Below are positions 34,061 through 43,055 of a stretch of 64,000 nt of DNA, piece by piece. Every line of letters starts with the position of its first letter. The first letter of the stretch is position 1. The notes under the pieces were generated by a model. It did no database searches. It was not told where the DNA came from and saw nothing but the letters and a program-made list of their open reading frames with translations. A program made the translations under genes and the position numbers. Source of the DNA: Actinomadura rudentiformis (GTDB taxonomy: Bacteria; Actinomycetota; Actinomycetes; Streptosporangiales; Streptosporangiaceae); contig NZ_WBMT01000003.1 of the NCBI RefSeq assembly GCF_008923185.1, positions 372,001 through 436,000 of the forward strand, in the 5' to 3' direction.

Positions 34061-35230
34061 GTGAGGATTCTCCACGTGAGCGACTGCTTCCTGCCACGGC
34101 TGGGCGGCATCGAAGTCCAGGTCGACGAGCTGTCCCGTGCGCAGCTCGCCGCCGACCACGACGTCTCGATCGCCACCGCGACGCCGTGCCGCACGGCCTT
34201 GCCGGAGGACGAGGCCTTCGCGGCCGGGAGTCCGTTCGCCGCCGGCCGGCCGTGCGCCGGGCGGCCGCCCGTGGATCGGCTCGTCGCGCCGATGCCCTGG
34301 GAGCTTCCGGTCGGCCGGTCGCTCCGGCCCGTACTGGAGGAGCGCAAGCCGGACGTCGTGCATGTTCACGCCGGTGCGGCCTCTCCGTTCGCCTGGCGGG
34401 CGGTCCCGCAGGCCAGGCGGGCCGCGGTGCCCGTCGTCCTCACCGTCCACAGCCTCTGGGGCCCGGTCAGCCGCAGCGTCTACCGCGGGCTGTTCGCGAG
34501 CTGGGCGCGGACCGCCGGCGGCCTGGTCGTGACCGCGGTGAGCGAGGCCGCCGCCGCGCCGATCCGCCAGGTCGTGGGCGGCAGGCTGCCCGTCCTGGTC
34601 GTGGCGAACGGGATCGACACGTCGCGCTGGCACGACTTCACGCACGCGCCGACGCGGCTCCGGACGGCCGGCGACGCGCTGCACGTGGTCGCGGTCGGCC
34701 GGCTGGCGCCGCGCAAAGAGCCGATGAACCTGCTTCGGCTGCTGCGCGATGTGGGCTCCGTCGTGCCGATCCGCGCGACGATCGTCGGTGACGGCCCGGC
34801 GCGCACCAGGATGGAGCGCTACCTGCGCCGCCACGGGATGTCCGGCTGGGTGCGGCTCACGGGGCGGCTGGACCGTTCCGCCGTACGGGTCGTCCTGGCC
34901 CAGGCCGACGTCTTCGTGGCACCGGCGGCACGCGAGTCGTTCGGACTGGCCGCGCTGGAGGCACGGCTCGCGGGCCTGCCGGTGATCGCGCAGACGGGCA
35001 GCGGCGTCGCCGACTTCGTGGAGTCCGGCCGGGAGGGACTCCTCGGCCGGACGTTCCCCGAGATGGCGGCGGCGCTGCTGCGGCTGGCCGATGACCACCG
35101 GCTGCGAAACCGGATCGCCGCGCACAACCGGGCCACCGAGCCCATGCGGTGCACATGGCCCGCCGTGCTGGAGGCCTTCGACGGGTGTTACGAGCTGGCG
35201 TCGGCGAAGACGCCCTTGGCCCACTTGTAG
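34061..35230 (+). CDS. GT4 family glycosyltransferase
   Basis: The protein has about 389 residues with a GT-B fold. VRILHVSDCFLPRLGGIEVQV is the standard N-terminal Rossmann strand and Gly loop; VVLTVHSLWGPVSR and VSEAAAAPIR follow. The donor-binding half has VVAVGRLAPRKEPMNLLRLL and the E-x7-E region FVAPAARESFGLAALEARLAGLPVIA. GTG 34061 puts the start right at the first strand; GTG 34025 is possible. It resembles MshA-like retaining transferases. It is divergent from a PIG-L deacetylase; together they resemble a GlcNAc transfer/deacetylation pair. Its 3' end overlaps the convergent fadD gene by 43 bases. Confidence 0.88.
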   Translation: MRILHVSDCFLPRLGGIEVQVDELSRAQLAADHDVSIATATPCRTALPEDEAFAAGSPFAAGRPCAGRPPVDRLVAPMPWELPVGRSLRPVLEERKPDVVHVHAGAASPFAWRAVPQARRAAVPVVLTVHSLWGPVSRSVYRGLFASWARTAGGLVVTAVSEAAAAPIRQVVGGRLPVLVVANGIDTSRWHDFTHAPTRLRTAGDALHVVAVGRLAPRKEPMNLLRLLRDVGSVVPIRATIVGDGPARTRMERYLRRHGMSGWVRLTGRLDRSAVRVVLAQADVFVAPAARESFGLAALEARLAGLPVIAQTGSGVADFVESGREGLLGRTFPEMAAALLRLADDHRLRNRIAAHNRATEPMRCTWPAVLEAFDGCYELASAKTPLAHL

Positions 35231-36774
35231 TCGGACTTGCCGACGGCGGTGCGCTGTACTTCGTCGACCAGATGGATCTGGCGCGGCAGTTTGTAGCCCG
35301 CCACACGCCCGCGCAGGTAGCCGGTGAGCTCGTTGAGCGTCGGGCTCGTTCCCGGGCGCGGCGCGATCACTGCGGCGACGCGCTGGCCGAAACGCTCGTC
35401 CGGCAGGCCCACGACGACCACGTCATAGACGTCGGGGTGGTCCTTGATCGCCACCTCGACCTCCTCGGGGTAGACCTTCTCGCCACCGGTGTTGATCACC
35501 AGGGAGCCGCGGCCGAGCAGCGTGATCGTCCCGTCCTCCTCCAGCATGGCGAAGTCGCCCGGGACCGACCAGCGGGTGCCCTCGGCGTCGGTGAAGAACG
35601 TGGTGGCCGTCTTCTCCGGGTCGTTGTAGTAGCCGATCGGGATGTGGCCGCGCCGGGCCAGCTTGCCGATCTCACCGGGAGCGACCGGCTTGAGGTCGTC
35701 GTCGAGCACGCTGACCTCGGGCTTCATCATGAACCGGGCCGTGCCTTCCTTACCGCCGACGGAAGGTCCGGTCGCGCCGGTCTCCGAGGCCCCGTAGTTG
35801 TCGAGGAACATGACGTTCGGCAGGTGGACCTTCAGGGCGTCCTTGACGCTCTCGGTGAGCGGCGCGCCTCCGGAGGCGATCGCGAAGAGCGAGGACGTGT
35901 CGTACGAGCCGTCGGCGAGTTCCTTGGCGACCGGCCGCGCCATCACGTCGCCGACCAGCATCATGACGTTCGCCTGCTCCTCCTCCAGGAGGTTCAGCGC
36001 CGTGGCCGGGTCGAAGGCGTGGTCGGTGTAGAGCACGACCTTGGCCCCGGTGAAGAGGCCCATGAACGCGACCCACTGGCCGGCGCCGTGCATGACGGGC
36101 GCGCAGTCGAGCACGGCCATCGGCGGCTGCTCGGCGTTCTTGGCGATGGCGTCGGGACTGTCGATCGGGTCGCCCAGGGCGTTCCCGCCGCCGAGGGCTC
36201 CGAAGAAGATGTCCTCACAGCGCCACTCGACGCCTTTGGGGTAGCCCGTGGTGCCGCCCGTGTACATGATGTAGCGGTCGTCGTTCGAACGTTCAGGAAA
36301 GTCGTCCCCTGGGGACGCCTCCGACAACGCCTTCTCGTACTCGACGGCGCCCGGGATCTCTGCCGTGGAGCCGTCCTCGATCACGATCACGTGCCGCAGC
36401 CGCGGCAGGTCACCCCTGATCTCCTCGACCTTGGCCAGCAGCGAGCGCTCCCCGATGAGCGCGACCGAGTCGGAGTCGGACAGGACATGGTGGAGCTCGG
36501 CGGCCACGTACCGGAAGTTCACCGGGATCGGGACCGCCCGGATCTTGAAGGCGCCGAGCATGCTCTCGATCCACTCGGCCCGGTTGTAGGCGAGGATCGC
36601 GACGTGCTCGTCCGGCTGGACTCCGGCGGCCGCCAGATGGTGGCCGACGCGGCTGGCCCGCTCGTTCAGTTCCCTGTAGGTGCGGCGTTCGCCCCCCGCC
36701 ACCAGGGCGGGGCGGTCAGGGCCGGCCTCGGCCAGGATCTCGAGCAGGTCGGCCAGGTTGTAGCTTCGCGCCAT
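35188..36774 (-). CDS. FadD19-like acyl-CoA synthetase A
   Basis: The protein has 528 residues with the adenylate-forming motifs: IMYTGGTTGYPKGVEWRCEDIF (about 170-190), DNYGASETG (about 315), WSVPGDFAMLEEDGTITLLGR, NTGGEKVYPEEVE and the final catalytic lysine in VQRTAVGKSDYKW. The GVEWRCEDIF stretch and the ASETGATGPS turn point to the FadD19/FadD17-like group, known for steroid side-chain or branched acids. ATG 36774 has GAGG upstream. A second, clearly related copy lies 1.6 kb away (38391-39986), with SigE and an SGNH-like gene between them. Confidence 0.9.
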   Translation of the reverse strand: MARSYNLADLLEILAEAGPDRPALVAGGERRTYRELNERASRVGHHLAAAGVQPDEHVAILAYNRAEWIESMLGAFKIRAVPIPVNFRYVAAELHHVLSDSDSVALIGERSLLAKVEEIRGDLPRLRHVIVIEDGSTAEIPGAVEYEKALSEASPGDDFPERSNDDRYIMYTGGTTGYPKGVEWRCEDIFFGALGGGNALGDPIDSPDAIAKNAEQPPMAVLDCAPVMHGAGQWVAFMGLFTGAKVVLYTDHAFDPATALNLLEEEQANVMMLVGDVMARPVAKELADGSYDTSSLFAIASGGAPLTESVKDALKVHLPNVMFLDNYGASETGATGPSVGGKEGTARFMMKPEVSVLDDDLKPVAPGEIGKLARRGHIPIGYYNDPEKTATTFFTDAEGTRWSVPGDFAMLEEDGTITLLGRGSLVINTGGEKVYPEEVEVAIKDHPDVYDVVVVGLPDERFGQRVAAVIAPRPGTSPTLNELTGYLRGRVAGYKLPRQIHLVDEVQRTAVGKSDYKWAKGVFADASS

Positions 36775-37139
36775 GCCACTGCCTCGCGTTTCGGGGGGTG
36801 GGTGTGCAGTGCCCCGATCATCGTCACCCGGCCGATAAGGTTTCAATTATTGTTGACAACTGATCTAATGAGTTGGGTCACACGTCGTTGGTGACCCTTC
36901 GGGCGGCGCCTGCCGAGGCCGATCCAGCGTAATCAATGTGTCCTCTGTCACGCTGAGAGATCGAGGGCCCAAGTGGCCACCCCATGACCTGCCCGTGAAT
37001 CCCCAGGTGAACCGGCCGCACGCGGGACCCGTATCACGGTATGTAAGCGCCGATTCCGGCCAGCGAGGATCGTTCTTACACGGCTCTTATCCGGGTACCG
37101 GCATGCTGTGCCGTAACGATTTCGTATCAGACGGGGGTA
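36775..37139. other. Divergent promoter interval fadD/sigE
   Basis: About 365 bases without a gene. The part nearest the ligase gene is AT-rich (36838-36870) and may hold its promoter; TTGTCA and TTATCG on the - strand are spaced 15 bases apart, which is short. The part near sigE contains a G run (GGGGG at 37133) as a ribosome-binding site. I see no terminator or further gene. Confidence 0.5.
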
Positions 37140-37694
37140 GTGGTGAGCGCAGGCGCTATGGCGTGGACGCCTCCGACATGGGAGGAGATCGTCAGCGAAC
37201 ACTCCACACGGGTGTTCCGGCTGGCGTACCGCCTCACGGGAAACCGGCACGACGCCGAAGACCTGACCCAGGACGTCTTCGTCCGGGTCTTCCGATCCTT
37301 GTCCTCCTACAGCCCCGGCACGTTCGAGGGCTGGCTGCACCGGATCACCACGAACCTGTTCCTCGACCGGGCCCGCCGCAAGGCACGGATCCGCTTCGAC
37401 GCGCTGGGCGACGACGCCGCCGAACGCCTCCAGGGACGTGAGCCCAGCCCGGCGCAGGCCTACGACGAAAACCACCTGGACGCCGACATCCAGGCCGCGC
37501 TGGACGCCCTCGCACCCGAATACCGCGCCGCCGTCGTCCTGTGCGACATCGAGGGCCTCACCTACGAGGAGATCGCCGCGTCCCTCGGGGTCAAACTCGG
37601 CACCGTCCGCAGCCGCATCCACCGGGGCCGCGCCCAGCTCCGTGCCGCCCTGGAGCACCGCCGCCCGGCCCACGAGACGATCCCCGTCACCTGA
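37140..37694 (+). CDS. sigE: ECF sigma factor, SigE-like
   Basis: The protein has 184 residues (GTG 37140; GTG 37143 and ATG 37158 are alternatives). Region 2 reads [57 protein letters not shown], and region 4 reads [55 protein letters not shown] at the N-terminus and [15 protein letters not shown] in the linker are characteristic of mycobacterial and streptomycete SigE, the envelope-stress sigma factor. The usual anti-sigma gene (RseA type) is not next to it; an SGNH-like gene takes that place. Confidence 0.9.
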   Translation: MVSAGAMAWTPPTWEEIVSEHSTRVFRLAYRLTGNRHDAEDLTQDVFVRVFRSLSSYSPGTFEGWLHRITTNLFLDRARRKARIRFDALGDDAAERLQGREPSPAQAYDENHLDADIQAALDALAPEYRAAVVLCDIEGLTYEEIAASLGVKLGTVRSRIHRGRAQLRAALEHRRPAHETIPVT

Positions 37695-37799
37695 TCGAGC
37701 GAGACCGACGAACCTTGCCGGACGGCCGACCTTGCCAGGCCGCGTTCCGAGGACGAGTGTCATGAGAAGAACGGCACCCCTCTGGACGGGAGGCCGACC

Positions 37800-38384
37800 A
37801 TGGCCTGGCCGATCTACGTGGCGCTCGGCGACCGGCTCGGCGCCGGCCCCAGCGGCAGACACAACGATCTCGACTGGCACGCGCGGCTGGCCCGGACGCT
37901 CGCGGAGCGGACCGGGCGCCCCTGCGCGCTGACCGACCTCAGCGCCGACCGGGCGACGGTGACGGAGATCATCGATGACCAGTTCCCCGCCGTTCCGGCG
38001 CGCCGGCCCGATCTGATCAGCCTCACCGCCGGCATGACCGACATCCTGGACCCGGAGTTCGAGGAGTCCCGGTTCAGCAGCGACCTGAAGTGGCTGTTCG
38101 ACGGTCTCGCCGCGATGTCGGCCACACTGATCACCTGCACCCTCCCCGACATCGCCGAACGGCTCCACATACCGTCGGTGCTCGTCCCCATGGTCCAGGA
38201 CCGGGTTCGCCTTGCCGGTGAGGCGATCCGGGCCGAGGCGGCGGCGCACGGCGCGCTGTGCGTCGACGCGTGGGCGCTGCCAGGCATGGCCGACCCCGCC
38301 AACTACAGCGAGGACCGGCCACACCTCAACTCGCGCGGCCATCAACTGCTGGCCGACAACTTCGCGGACCTGATGACGGGTTAG
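37800..38384 (+). CDS. SGNH-hydrolase-like protein lacking the catalytic Ser
   Basis: The protein has 194 residues. The fold is clear: YVALGDRLGAGPSG as block I, LTDLSADRATV as a likely block II, DLISLTAGMTDI as block III, and EDRPHLNSRGHQLLA as block V with the Asp-x-x-His pair. Block I should read GDS; here it is GDR (Arg12), and the block III Asn is Thr. The nucleophile is therefore missing, and esterase activity by the usual route is unlikely. GGGAGG lies six bases before ATG 37800. It follows sigE by 105 bp on the same strand. Confidence 0.82.
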   Translation: MAWPIYVALGDRLGAGPSGRHNDLDWHARLARTLAERTGRPCALTDLSADRATVTEIIDDQFPAVPARRPDLISLTAGMTDILDPEFEESRFSSDLKWLFDGLAAMSATLITCTLPDIAERLHIPSVLVPMVQDRVRLAGEAIRAEAAAHGALCVDAWALPGMADPANYSEDRPHLNSRGHQLLADNFADLMTG

Positions 38385-38390
38385 GGCGCG

Positions 38391-39986
38391 TCACTCATTG
38401 CCACAGACGTCCTTCGCCCAGCGGTAGTCGGCCTTGCCTGCGGGAGAGCGCTTGACCTCGTCCACGATCTGGATGTCGCGCGGGACCTTGTATCCGGCGA
38501 GCGTCTTGCGGCAGTGCGCGATCAGTTCCTCGACCGGGACCGTCTCGTTCAATGAGACGACGGCGGCCACGCGTGATCCCAGCCGCTCATCCTGCACACC
38601 GACCACGAGCGCGTCGTAAACGGCCGGATGCGATTTGAGCGTCGCCTCGACCTCTTCCACGAAGACCTTCTCGCCGCCGGTGTTGATGACGAGCGAACCC
38701 CGGCCGAGCAGCAGGATCGCCCCGTCCTCGTCCATCCGCGCCATGTCACCCTGCAGCGCCCAGCGGGTGCCCTCCTCGTCGAGGACGAAGGTCTTGGCGG
38801 TCTTGTCCGCGTCGTTCCAGTAACCCAGCGGGATCCGTCCCGTGCGGGCCACGACGCCGATCTCGTCCGAGCCGGGAGGTATCCGCCGCAGGGAGGCGTC
38901 CAGCACGGCCACGTTCCCGTCGCGCGGCATGAAGCGCGGCGACCCGTCCGCCGCCGGCTCGACCGCCTGGCTGAACGCACCGGTCTCCGAGCCGCCGAAC
39001 GCGTCGAGGATCATCATCAGGGACGGGACGGCCTCCTGCAGCCTGGCCTTGACGTCGGGCGACGTGACCGACCCGCCGGTGGCGATGACGAGGAGGGACG
39101 AGAGGTCATAGGCCCCCGGCTCGGTCGCCAGAAGGTCGGCGATCGGCCGGGCCATCGCGTCCCCGACCAGCAGCAGCACCTGCGCCTTCTCGGCCGCGGC
39201 GACCGACAACACCCGTTCCGGTGCGAACCTGCGTTCCGACCACAACACGACCGTCGATCCCGCCGTGAGCGAGGCCCACGCCACCCACATGCCCGCGCCG
39301 TGCATCATGGGCGCGCACACCATTGTCGTGAGGCCGCCGTCCTTGGCCTTGCCGGCGAGTTCCTCAGGGGTGGAGACCGGATCGCCGAGCATGTTCCCAC
39401 CACCCATGGCGGCGATGAAGATGTCCTCACAGCGCCACATGACGCCCTTGGGCATGCCGGTCGTTCCGCCGGTGTAGAGAAGGTAGAGGTCGTCACTCGA
39501 CCGTTCGGCGAAGTCACGCGCGGCTGAGGCACCCGCCAGCGCCTCCTCGTACGCGACCGCGTCCGGCACCTCGTCGCCCGACCCGTCCTCGATCACCACG
39601 ACATGGCGCAGATCCGCCAGCTTGCCCCTGGCCTCGCCCAGGCGGGCGATGAGCGAGCGCTCGCCCACCAGCGCAACCGAGTTCGAGTCCGCGATCACAT
39701 AGGCCAGCTCATCCGCCGTGTAGCGGTAGTTGACGTTGACCGGCACCGCACGGATCTTCCAGACCGCGATCTGCGTCTCCAGCCACTCGGCCCGGTTGTA
39801 GGCGAGGATCGAGACATGATCGCCAGGCCCCACGCCCGCCGCGGCCAGGTGATGGGCCACCCGGTTGGCACGCTCATCGAGCTCCCGATAGGTCAGCCGC
39901 ACCTCGCCCGCCACGAGCGCGAGCTTGCCGGGCACCGAATCGGCCACGATCTCGAACAGGTCGGCCAGGTTGAAGCTGCGAGACAT
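38391..39986 (-). CDS. FadD19-like acyl-CoA synthetase B
   Basis: The protein has 531 residues. Motifs: LLYTGGTTGMPKGVMWRCEDIF, DAFGGSETGAFSQ, WALQGDMARMDEDGAILLLGR, NTGGEKVFVEEVE and the catalytic lysine in VKRSPAGKADYRW. It aligns end to end with the ligase at 35188-36774, starting SFNLADLFEIVADSVPGKLALV, so the two are paralogues of one group. ATG 39986 has GGAGG four bases upstream. It lies downstream of a TetR gene on the same strand. Substrate is unknown; a steroid or branched fatty acid would fit the group. Confidence 0.9.
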   Translation of the reverse strand: MSRSFNLADLFEIVADSVPGKLALVAGEVRLTYRELDERANRVAHHLAAAGVGPGDHVSILAYNRAEWLETQIAVWKIRAVPVNVNYRYTADELAYVIADSNSVALVGERSLIARLGEARGKLADLRHVVVIEDGSGDEVPDAVAYEEALAGASAARDFAERSSDDLYLLYTGGTTGMPKGVMWRCEDIFIAAMGGGNMLGDPVSTPEELAGKAKDGGLTTMVCAPMMHGAGMWVAWASLTAGSTVVLWSERRFAPERVLSVAAAEKAQVLLLVGDAMARPIADLLATEPGAYDLSSLLVIATGGSVTSPDVKARLQEAVPSLMMILDAFGGSETGAFSQAVEPAADGSPRFMPRDGNVAVLDASLRRIPPGSDEIGVVARTGRIPLGYWNDADKTAKTFVLDEEGTRWALQGDMARMDEDGAILLLGRGSLVINTGGEKVFVEEVEATLKSHPAVYDALVVGVQDERLGSRVAAVVSLNETVPVEELIAHCRKTLAGYKVPRDIQIVDEVKRSPAGKADYRWAKDVCGNE

Positions 39987-40120
39987 CCGTCCTCCGGGGC
40001 GCCGCTCATGGGACTCGACAGACAGAAACATACAATCTGGACTGTTTATTAGACAGGTCTAGCGTTGCGCCTATCGACCAGAGCAGGCAACCACGTGACC
40101 CGTCAGGAGATGTGGCGGTG

Positions 40121-40738
40121 TCAGGAGATGTGGCCCTCGGCCATCAGGCGGAGGCGGGACTTTGTTCTCAGCCAGCGTTCGCGGGTGCGTTCGGGCGAGG
40201 TCGGGTGCACGAACTGCAGGAGCCGCAGGCCGCGGATGGTCTCCAGCATGAGGTAGAGATCGCCGCGGAACTCGGCGTCGTCCACACGGTCGCCCATCAG
40301 GCGGCGACCCAGATCGAGGATGCCCGCGGTGACCGTGCGCTCCAGCGAGGCGACGTGGGTGCGCAGCTCGGGATCGGTACGGGCCGCGATCCACAGCTCC
40401 ATGGAGGCGTCGAAGAGGGGTCCCTGGTGGACCTCCCAGACCAGGTCGAGGGCCTCGCCGATCCCGTCCTCGGCGGCCCGAAGCCGGCCGAGGTCCTGCT
40501 CGATGAACTGGTCGGCGCGCTTGCGGGCCAGATGCTCCACGGCAGCGAGAACCAGGTCGTTCTTGGTCGGGAAGTGGTGCACCTGCGCGCCGCGGGAGAC
40601 CCCGGCCCGTTCGACCACACGGGTGGTGGTGGTGCCGTGGTAACCGTGCTCCACCAGGCAGTCGATCGTGGCGTCGAGCAGGGCCTTGCGGGTTGCCGCG
40701 GTGCGTTCCTCCTGCGTACGCCGCGTCTGCGTGGACAT
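40121..40738 (-). CDS. TetR family transcriptional regulator
   Basis: The protein has 205 residues. The HTH (about 12-58) reads TRKALLDATIDCLVEHGYHGTTTTRVVERAGVSRGAQVHHFPTKNDLVL, where GVSRGAQVHHFPTK is a common TetR recognition stretch. The C-terminal region contains GPLFDASMELWIAARTDPELR and LETIRGLRLLQF, as in regulators of fatty-acid genes. It lies upstream of a FadD-type ligase on the same strand (134 bp gap) and is divergent from yceI. Control of the ligase gene is likely. No strong palindrome marks its site. Confidence 0.9.
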   Translation of the reverse strand: MSTQTRRTQEERTAATRKALLDATIDCLVEHGYHGTTTTRVVERAGVSRGAQVHHFPTKNDLVLAAVEHLARKRADQFIEQDLGRLRAAEDGIGEALDLVWEVHQGPLFDASMELWIAARTDPELRTHVASLERTVTAGILDLGRRLMGDRVDDAEFRGDLYLMLETIRGLRLLQFVHPTSPERTRERWLRTKSRLRLMAEGHIS

Positions 40739-40799
40739 GCCGGAAGTGTAACCAGCAAACAAACAGTACGCGCTGTATGTAGGTACCGGTCCCCAGCGC

Positions 40800-40853
40800 T
40801 TGACAATCGATTGAAGTCTCAACTAATCTCGGACCCGTTGGTTGAAACTTCAA
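40800..40853 (+). promoter_or_regulatory. yceI promoter with MarR-type inverted repeat
   Basis: TTGACA (40800-40805) and TAATCT (40824-40829) are spaced 18 bases, a good vegetative promoter. TTGAAGTCTCAAC (40811-40823) fills the spacer, and its inverted copy GTTGAAACTTCAA (40841-40853, one mismatch) lies after the -10. This resembles the TTGAAGTTTCAAC boxes found at MarR-regulated genes, so repression by a protein encoded elsewhere is likely. Confidence 0.7.
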
Positions 40854-40870
40854 GAACTACGGAGACACCC

Positions 40871-41419
40871 ATGAGCCTCGCCACCGTTGCCAAGGAACTG
40901 ACCGTCGGCACCTGGAACATCGACCCCGCCCACTCCGAGGTGACCTTCACCATCCGCCACCTCATGACCAAGGTACGCGGCAGCTTCACCGAGTTCTCCG
41001 GCGCCGTCGAGATCGCCGAGAACCCCGCCGACTCCAAGGCCACCGCCGAGATCAAGCTCGCGTCCATCGACACCCGCAACGCCGACCGCGACGCCCACGT
41101 GCGTACGGCCGACGTGCTCGACGTCGAGAACCACCCCACGATGACGTTCGTCACCAAGGGTGTGCGCGCCGAGGGCGGGGACTACCTCGTCGACGGCGAG
41201 CTGACGATCAAGGACGTCACCAAGCCCGTCACCCTGGAGCTGGAGTTCCACGGCGTCGGCGAGGACCCGTGGGGCGGCACCCGCGCCGGCTTCTCCGCCC
41301 AGACCACCATCAACCGCAAGGACTGGGGCATCGAGTTCAACGTCCCGCTGAAGGGTGACAAGGCCCTGCTCGGCGACAAGGTCGACATCCAGCTCGAAGT
41401 CCAGGCTGTGCGCGCCTGA
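40871..41419 (+). CDS. YceI family protein
   Basis: The protein has 182 residues without a signal peptide. GTWNIDPAHSEVTFTIRHLMTKVRGSFTEFSG, SIDTRNADRDAHVRTADVLDVENHPTMTFVT and FSAQTTINRKDWGIEFN are the signature stretches of YceI, an extended lipocalin-like fold that binds polyisoprenoids or other amphiphiles. GGAG precedes ATG 40871. The promoter contains a MarR-type inverted repeat, and a hairpin follows the stop, so this is a single-gene unit. The actinobacterial cytoplasmic forms often respond to stress; the ligand here is unknown. Confidence 0.93.
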   Translation: MSLATVAKELTVGTWNIDPAHSEVTFTIRHLMTKVRGSFTEFSGAVEIAENPADSKATAEIKLASIDTRNADRDAHVRTADVLDVENHPTMTFVTKGVRAEGGDYLVDGELTIKDVTKPVTLELEFHGVGEDPWGGTRAGFSAQTTINRKDWGIEFNVPLKGDKALLGDKVDIQLEVQAVRA

Positions 41420-41458
41420 CCAGCGCACCTGCCAGCGCACCTGAACAGCGCGTCTCGA

Positions 41459-41489
41459 AAGGGCCGTCCACACCCTGTGGACGGCCCTT
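41459..41489. terminator. Hairpin terminator after yceI
   Basis: AAGGGCCGTCCACA (41459-41472) pairs perfectly with 41476-41489 around a 3-base loop, starting 40 bases after the yceI stop and just before the end of the convergent kinase gene. It can terminate both transcripts. Confidence 0.85.
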
Positions 41490-41494
41490 CGCGT

Positions 41495-42826
41495 TCAGCC
41501 CAGGGGGAGCCGGAGCACGAAGCGCGCTCCGCGCGGGGAGTCTTCAAGGTCGAGAAGGCCGCCGTGCGCCTGCGCAATCTCGCGGGCGATGGCCAGGCCC
41601 AGGCCGGTACCGCCGGCACCGCGGCTGCGGGCGCTGTCCAGGCGGGTGAAGCGTTCGAAGATGCGTTCGCGGTCGCCGGGGTCGATGCCGGCGCCATCGT
41701 CGGTGACCGTGAGGACGGCCTCGGACGCCTCGGCGGCCACCTCGATCTCGACGCGTTTGTCCGCGTACCGCTCGGCGTTGTCGAGCAGGTTGCCCAGGAG
41801 ACGGACCAGCTGCATGCGTACGCCGCGCACTTTCGCCTCCGGGTCCAGGCGGGTGCAGACGAGCAGGCTCGAACCGCGCTGGCGGACCTCGGCGCCGACG
41901 AGGGCGGCCAGATCGATCTCCTCATGGGCGGTGATGCCGCCGGTGCCGATGCGGGCGAGGAGCAGGAGATCGGTGACGATCGACTCCAGCCGGTCGGTGT
42001 CGCGCAGAGCGGACCGGACCGCGTCGTTCAGGTCGGTGTCGTCGGGATGCATCGCGGCGTCCTCGAGGTTGGCGCGCAGCCCGGCGATGGGCGTCCGGAG
42101 CTCGTGCGAGGCGTCCGAGGCGAACTGGCGCTGCCGTTCCACCGCGCGTTCGAGCCGGTCCAGCGTCTGGTTGGCGGTCCGGGCCAGCTCGGCGATCTCC
42201 CCGTCGCCGGCGGGTTCCGGCACCCGGCGGGACAGGTCGCTGCCGCTGATCTCGGCCAGCTGGGCGCGGATCGCCTCGACCGGGCGGAGGGTACGGCCCA
42301 CGATCCGCCAGGTGATCCAGGCCGAGAGGGTGGACAGGATCAGCACGGCGACGCCGAGCAGCACTTCGAGGAGCCCCGAGACGATGAACCCGGGCATCGG
42401 CGTCCCGGCGTAGACCACCACCGAGTCGGGCGCGGTCGTGACCCGGATGGCCTCGATCATCATGCAGCCGTCGTCGTCGCACTCGATCCAGTCATGAACA
42501 CGTTCCTGTACCGGCGGCCACCGGGTGCTCAACGGCGGGAGACCGGAGGCGGCGGGGGTCGAGTCCAGCACGCGGCCGCCCGGACCGACGACCTGGATCA
42601 GGATGCGGCCGCCCGAGTCGTCCGGAATCGGGCTGGTCAGCGTCCCGTCACGCACGCTGGCGCTGGCGCGGCGGGCGGCGAGCTGTGTCTCCTGGAGGAT
42701 GCGCGCCTCTGTGCCGCTCCGGATGCCCAGATCGACCGCGACGGCGACCCCGCCGAAGACCAGCAGGGCGAGGACTGCGGCGACAAGGGTGTCCCGCGCC
42801 CTGATCGACCGGGGCCGCAGCCGCAT
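41495..42826 (-). CDS. Sensor histidine kinase without adjacent response regulator
   Basis: The protein has 443 residues. Membrane helices at about 14-34 and 150-175 flank an outside domain with RILIQVVGPGGRVLDSTP. A HAMP domain follows (RPVEAIRAQLAEISGSDLSRRVP), then HisKA with FASDASHELRTPIAGLRANLED (phospho-His in SHELRTP) and HATPase with LLGNLLDNAERYADKR, VTDDGAGIDPGDRERIFERF and GTGLGLAIAREIA. It is of the OmpR-partner type. ATG 42826 follows GGGGG. Neither neighbour is a response regulator, so its partner is encoded elsewhere. Confidence 0.92.
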   Translation of the reverse strand: MRLRPRSIRARDTLVAAVLALLVFGGVAVAVDLGIRSGTEARILQETQLAARRASASVRDGTLTSPIPDDSGGRILIQVVGPGGRVLDSTPAASGLPPLSTRWPPVQERVHDWIECDDDGCMMIEAIRVTTAPDSVVVYAGTPMPGFIVSGLLEVLLGVAVLILSTLSAWITWRIVGRTLRPVEAIRAQLAEISGSDLSRRVPEPAGDGEIAELARTANQTLDRLERAVERQRQFASDASHELRTPIAGLRANLEDAAMHPDDTDLNDAVRSALRDTDRLESIVTDLLLLARIGTGGITAHEEIDLAALVGAEVRQRGSSLLVCTRLDPEAKVRGVRMQLVRLLGNLLDNAERYADKRVEIEVAAEASEAVLTVTDDGAGIDPGDRERIFERFTRLDSARSRGAGGTGLGLAIAREIAQAHGGLLDLEDSPRGARFVLRLPLG

Positions 42827-43055
42827 CCATCCCCCTGCTCCGCGCACGTGTCCTCGCGTTGGTGCCTGGCGACGACGCCCTGTCGGCCGCAGCCAATCAC
42901 AGAGTGTCACGAACGCTGGTCCCGCGCCGGACCCATGACACAAGGTACCCGCCAGTACACACTTCGGGACGACCGCAAACCGCCCTTGGGTTTCACCTGG
43001 CCCCTGGCGGGACATCCGTTTTGTAGTAGTTCACCCGGATCGTAGGGGACGGACC

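Noticed and set aside
36838..36870. TTGACA-like element on the + strand upstream of sigE
   Set aside because: No acceptable -10 lies 16-19 bases downstream, and the site is about 280 bases from the sigE start.
40036..40060. CTGT-N7-ACAG near the second fadD promoter, and ACAG-N6-CTGT at 40763-40776 upstream of TetR
   Set aside because: The arms are only four bases and the spacers differ, so this is not enough to call a shared TetR operator.
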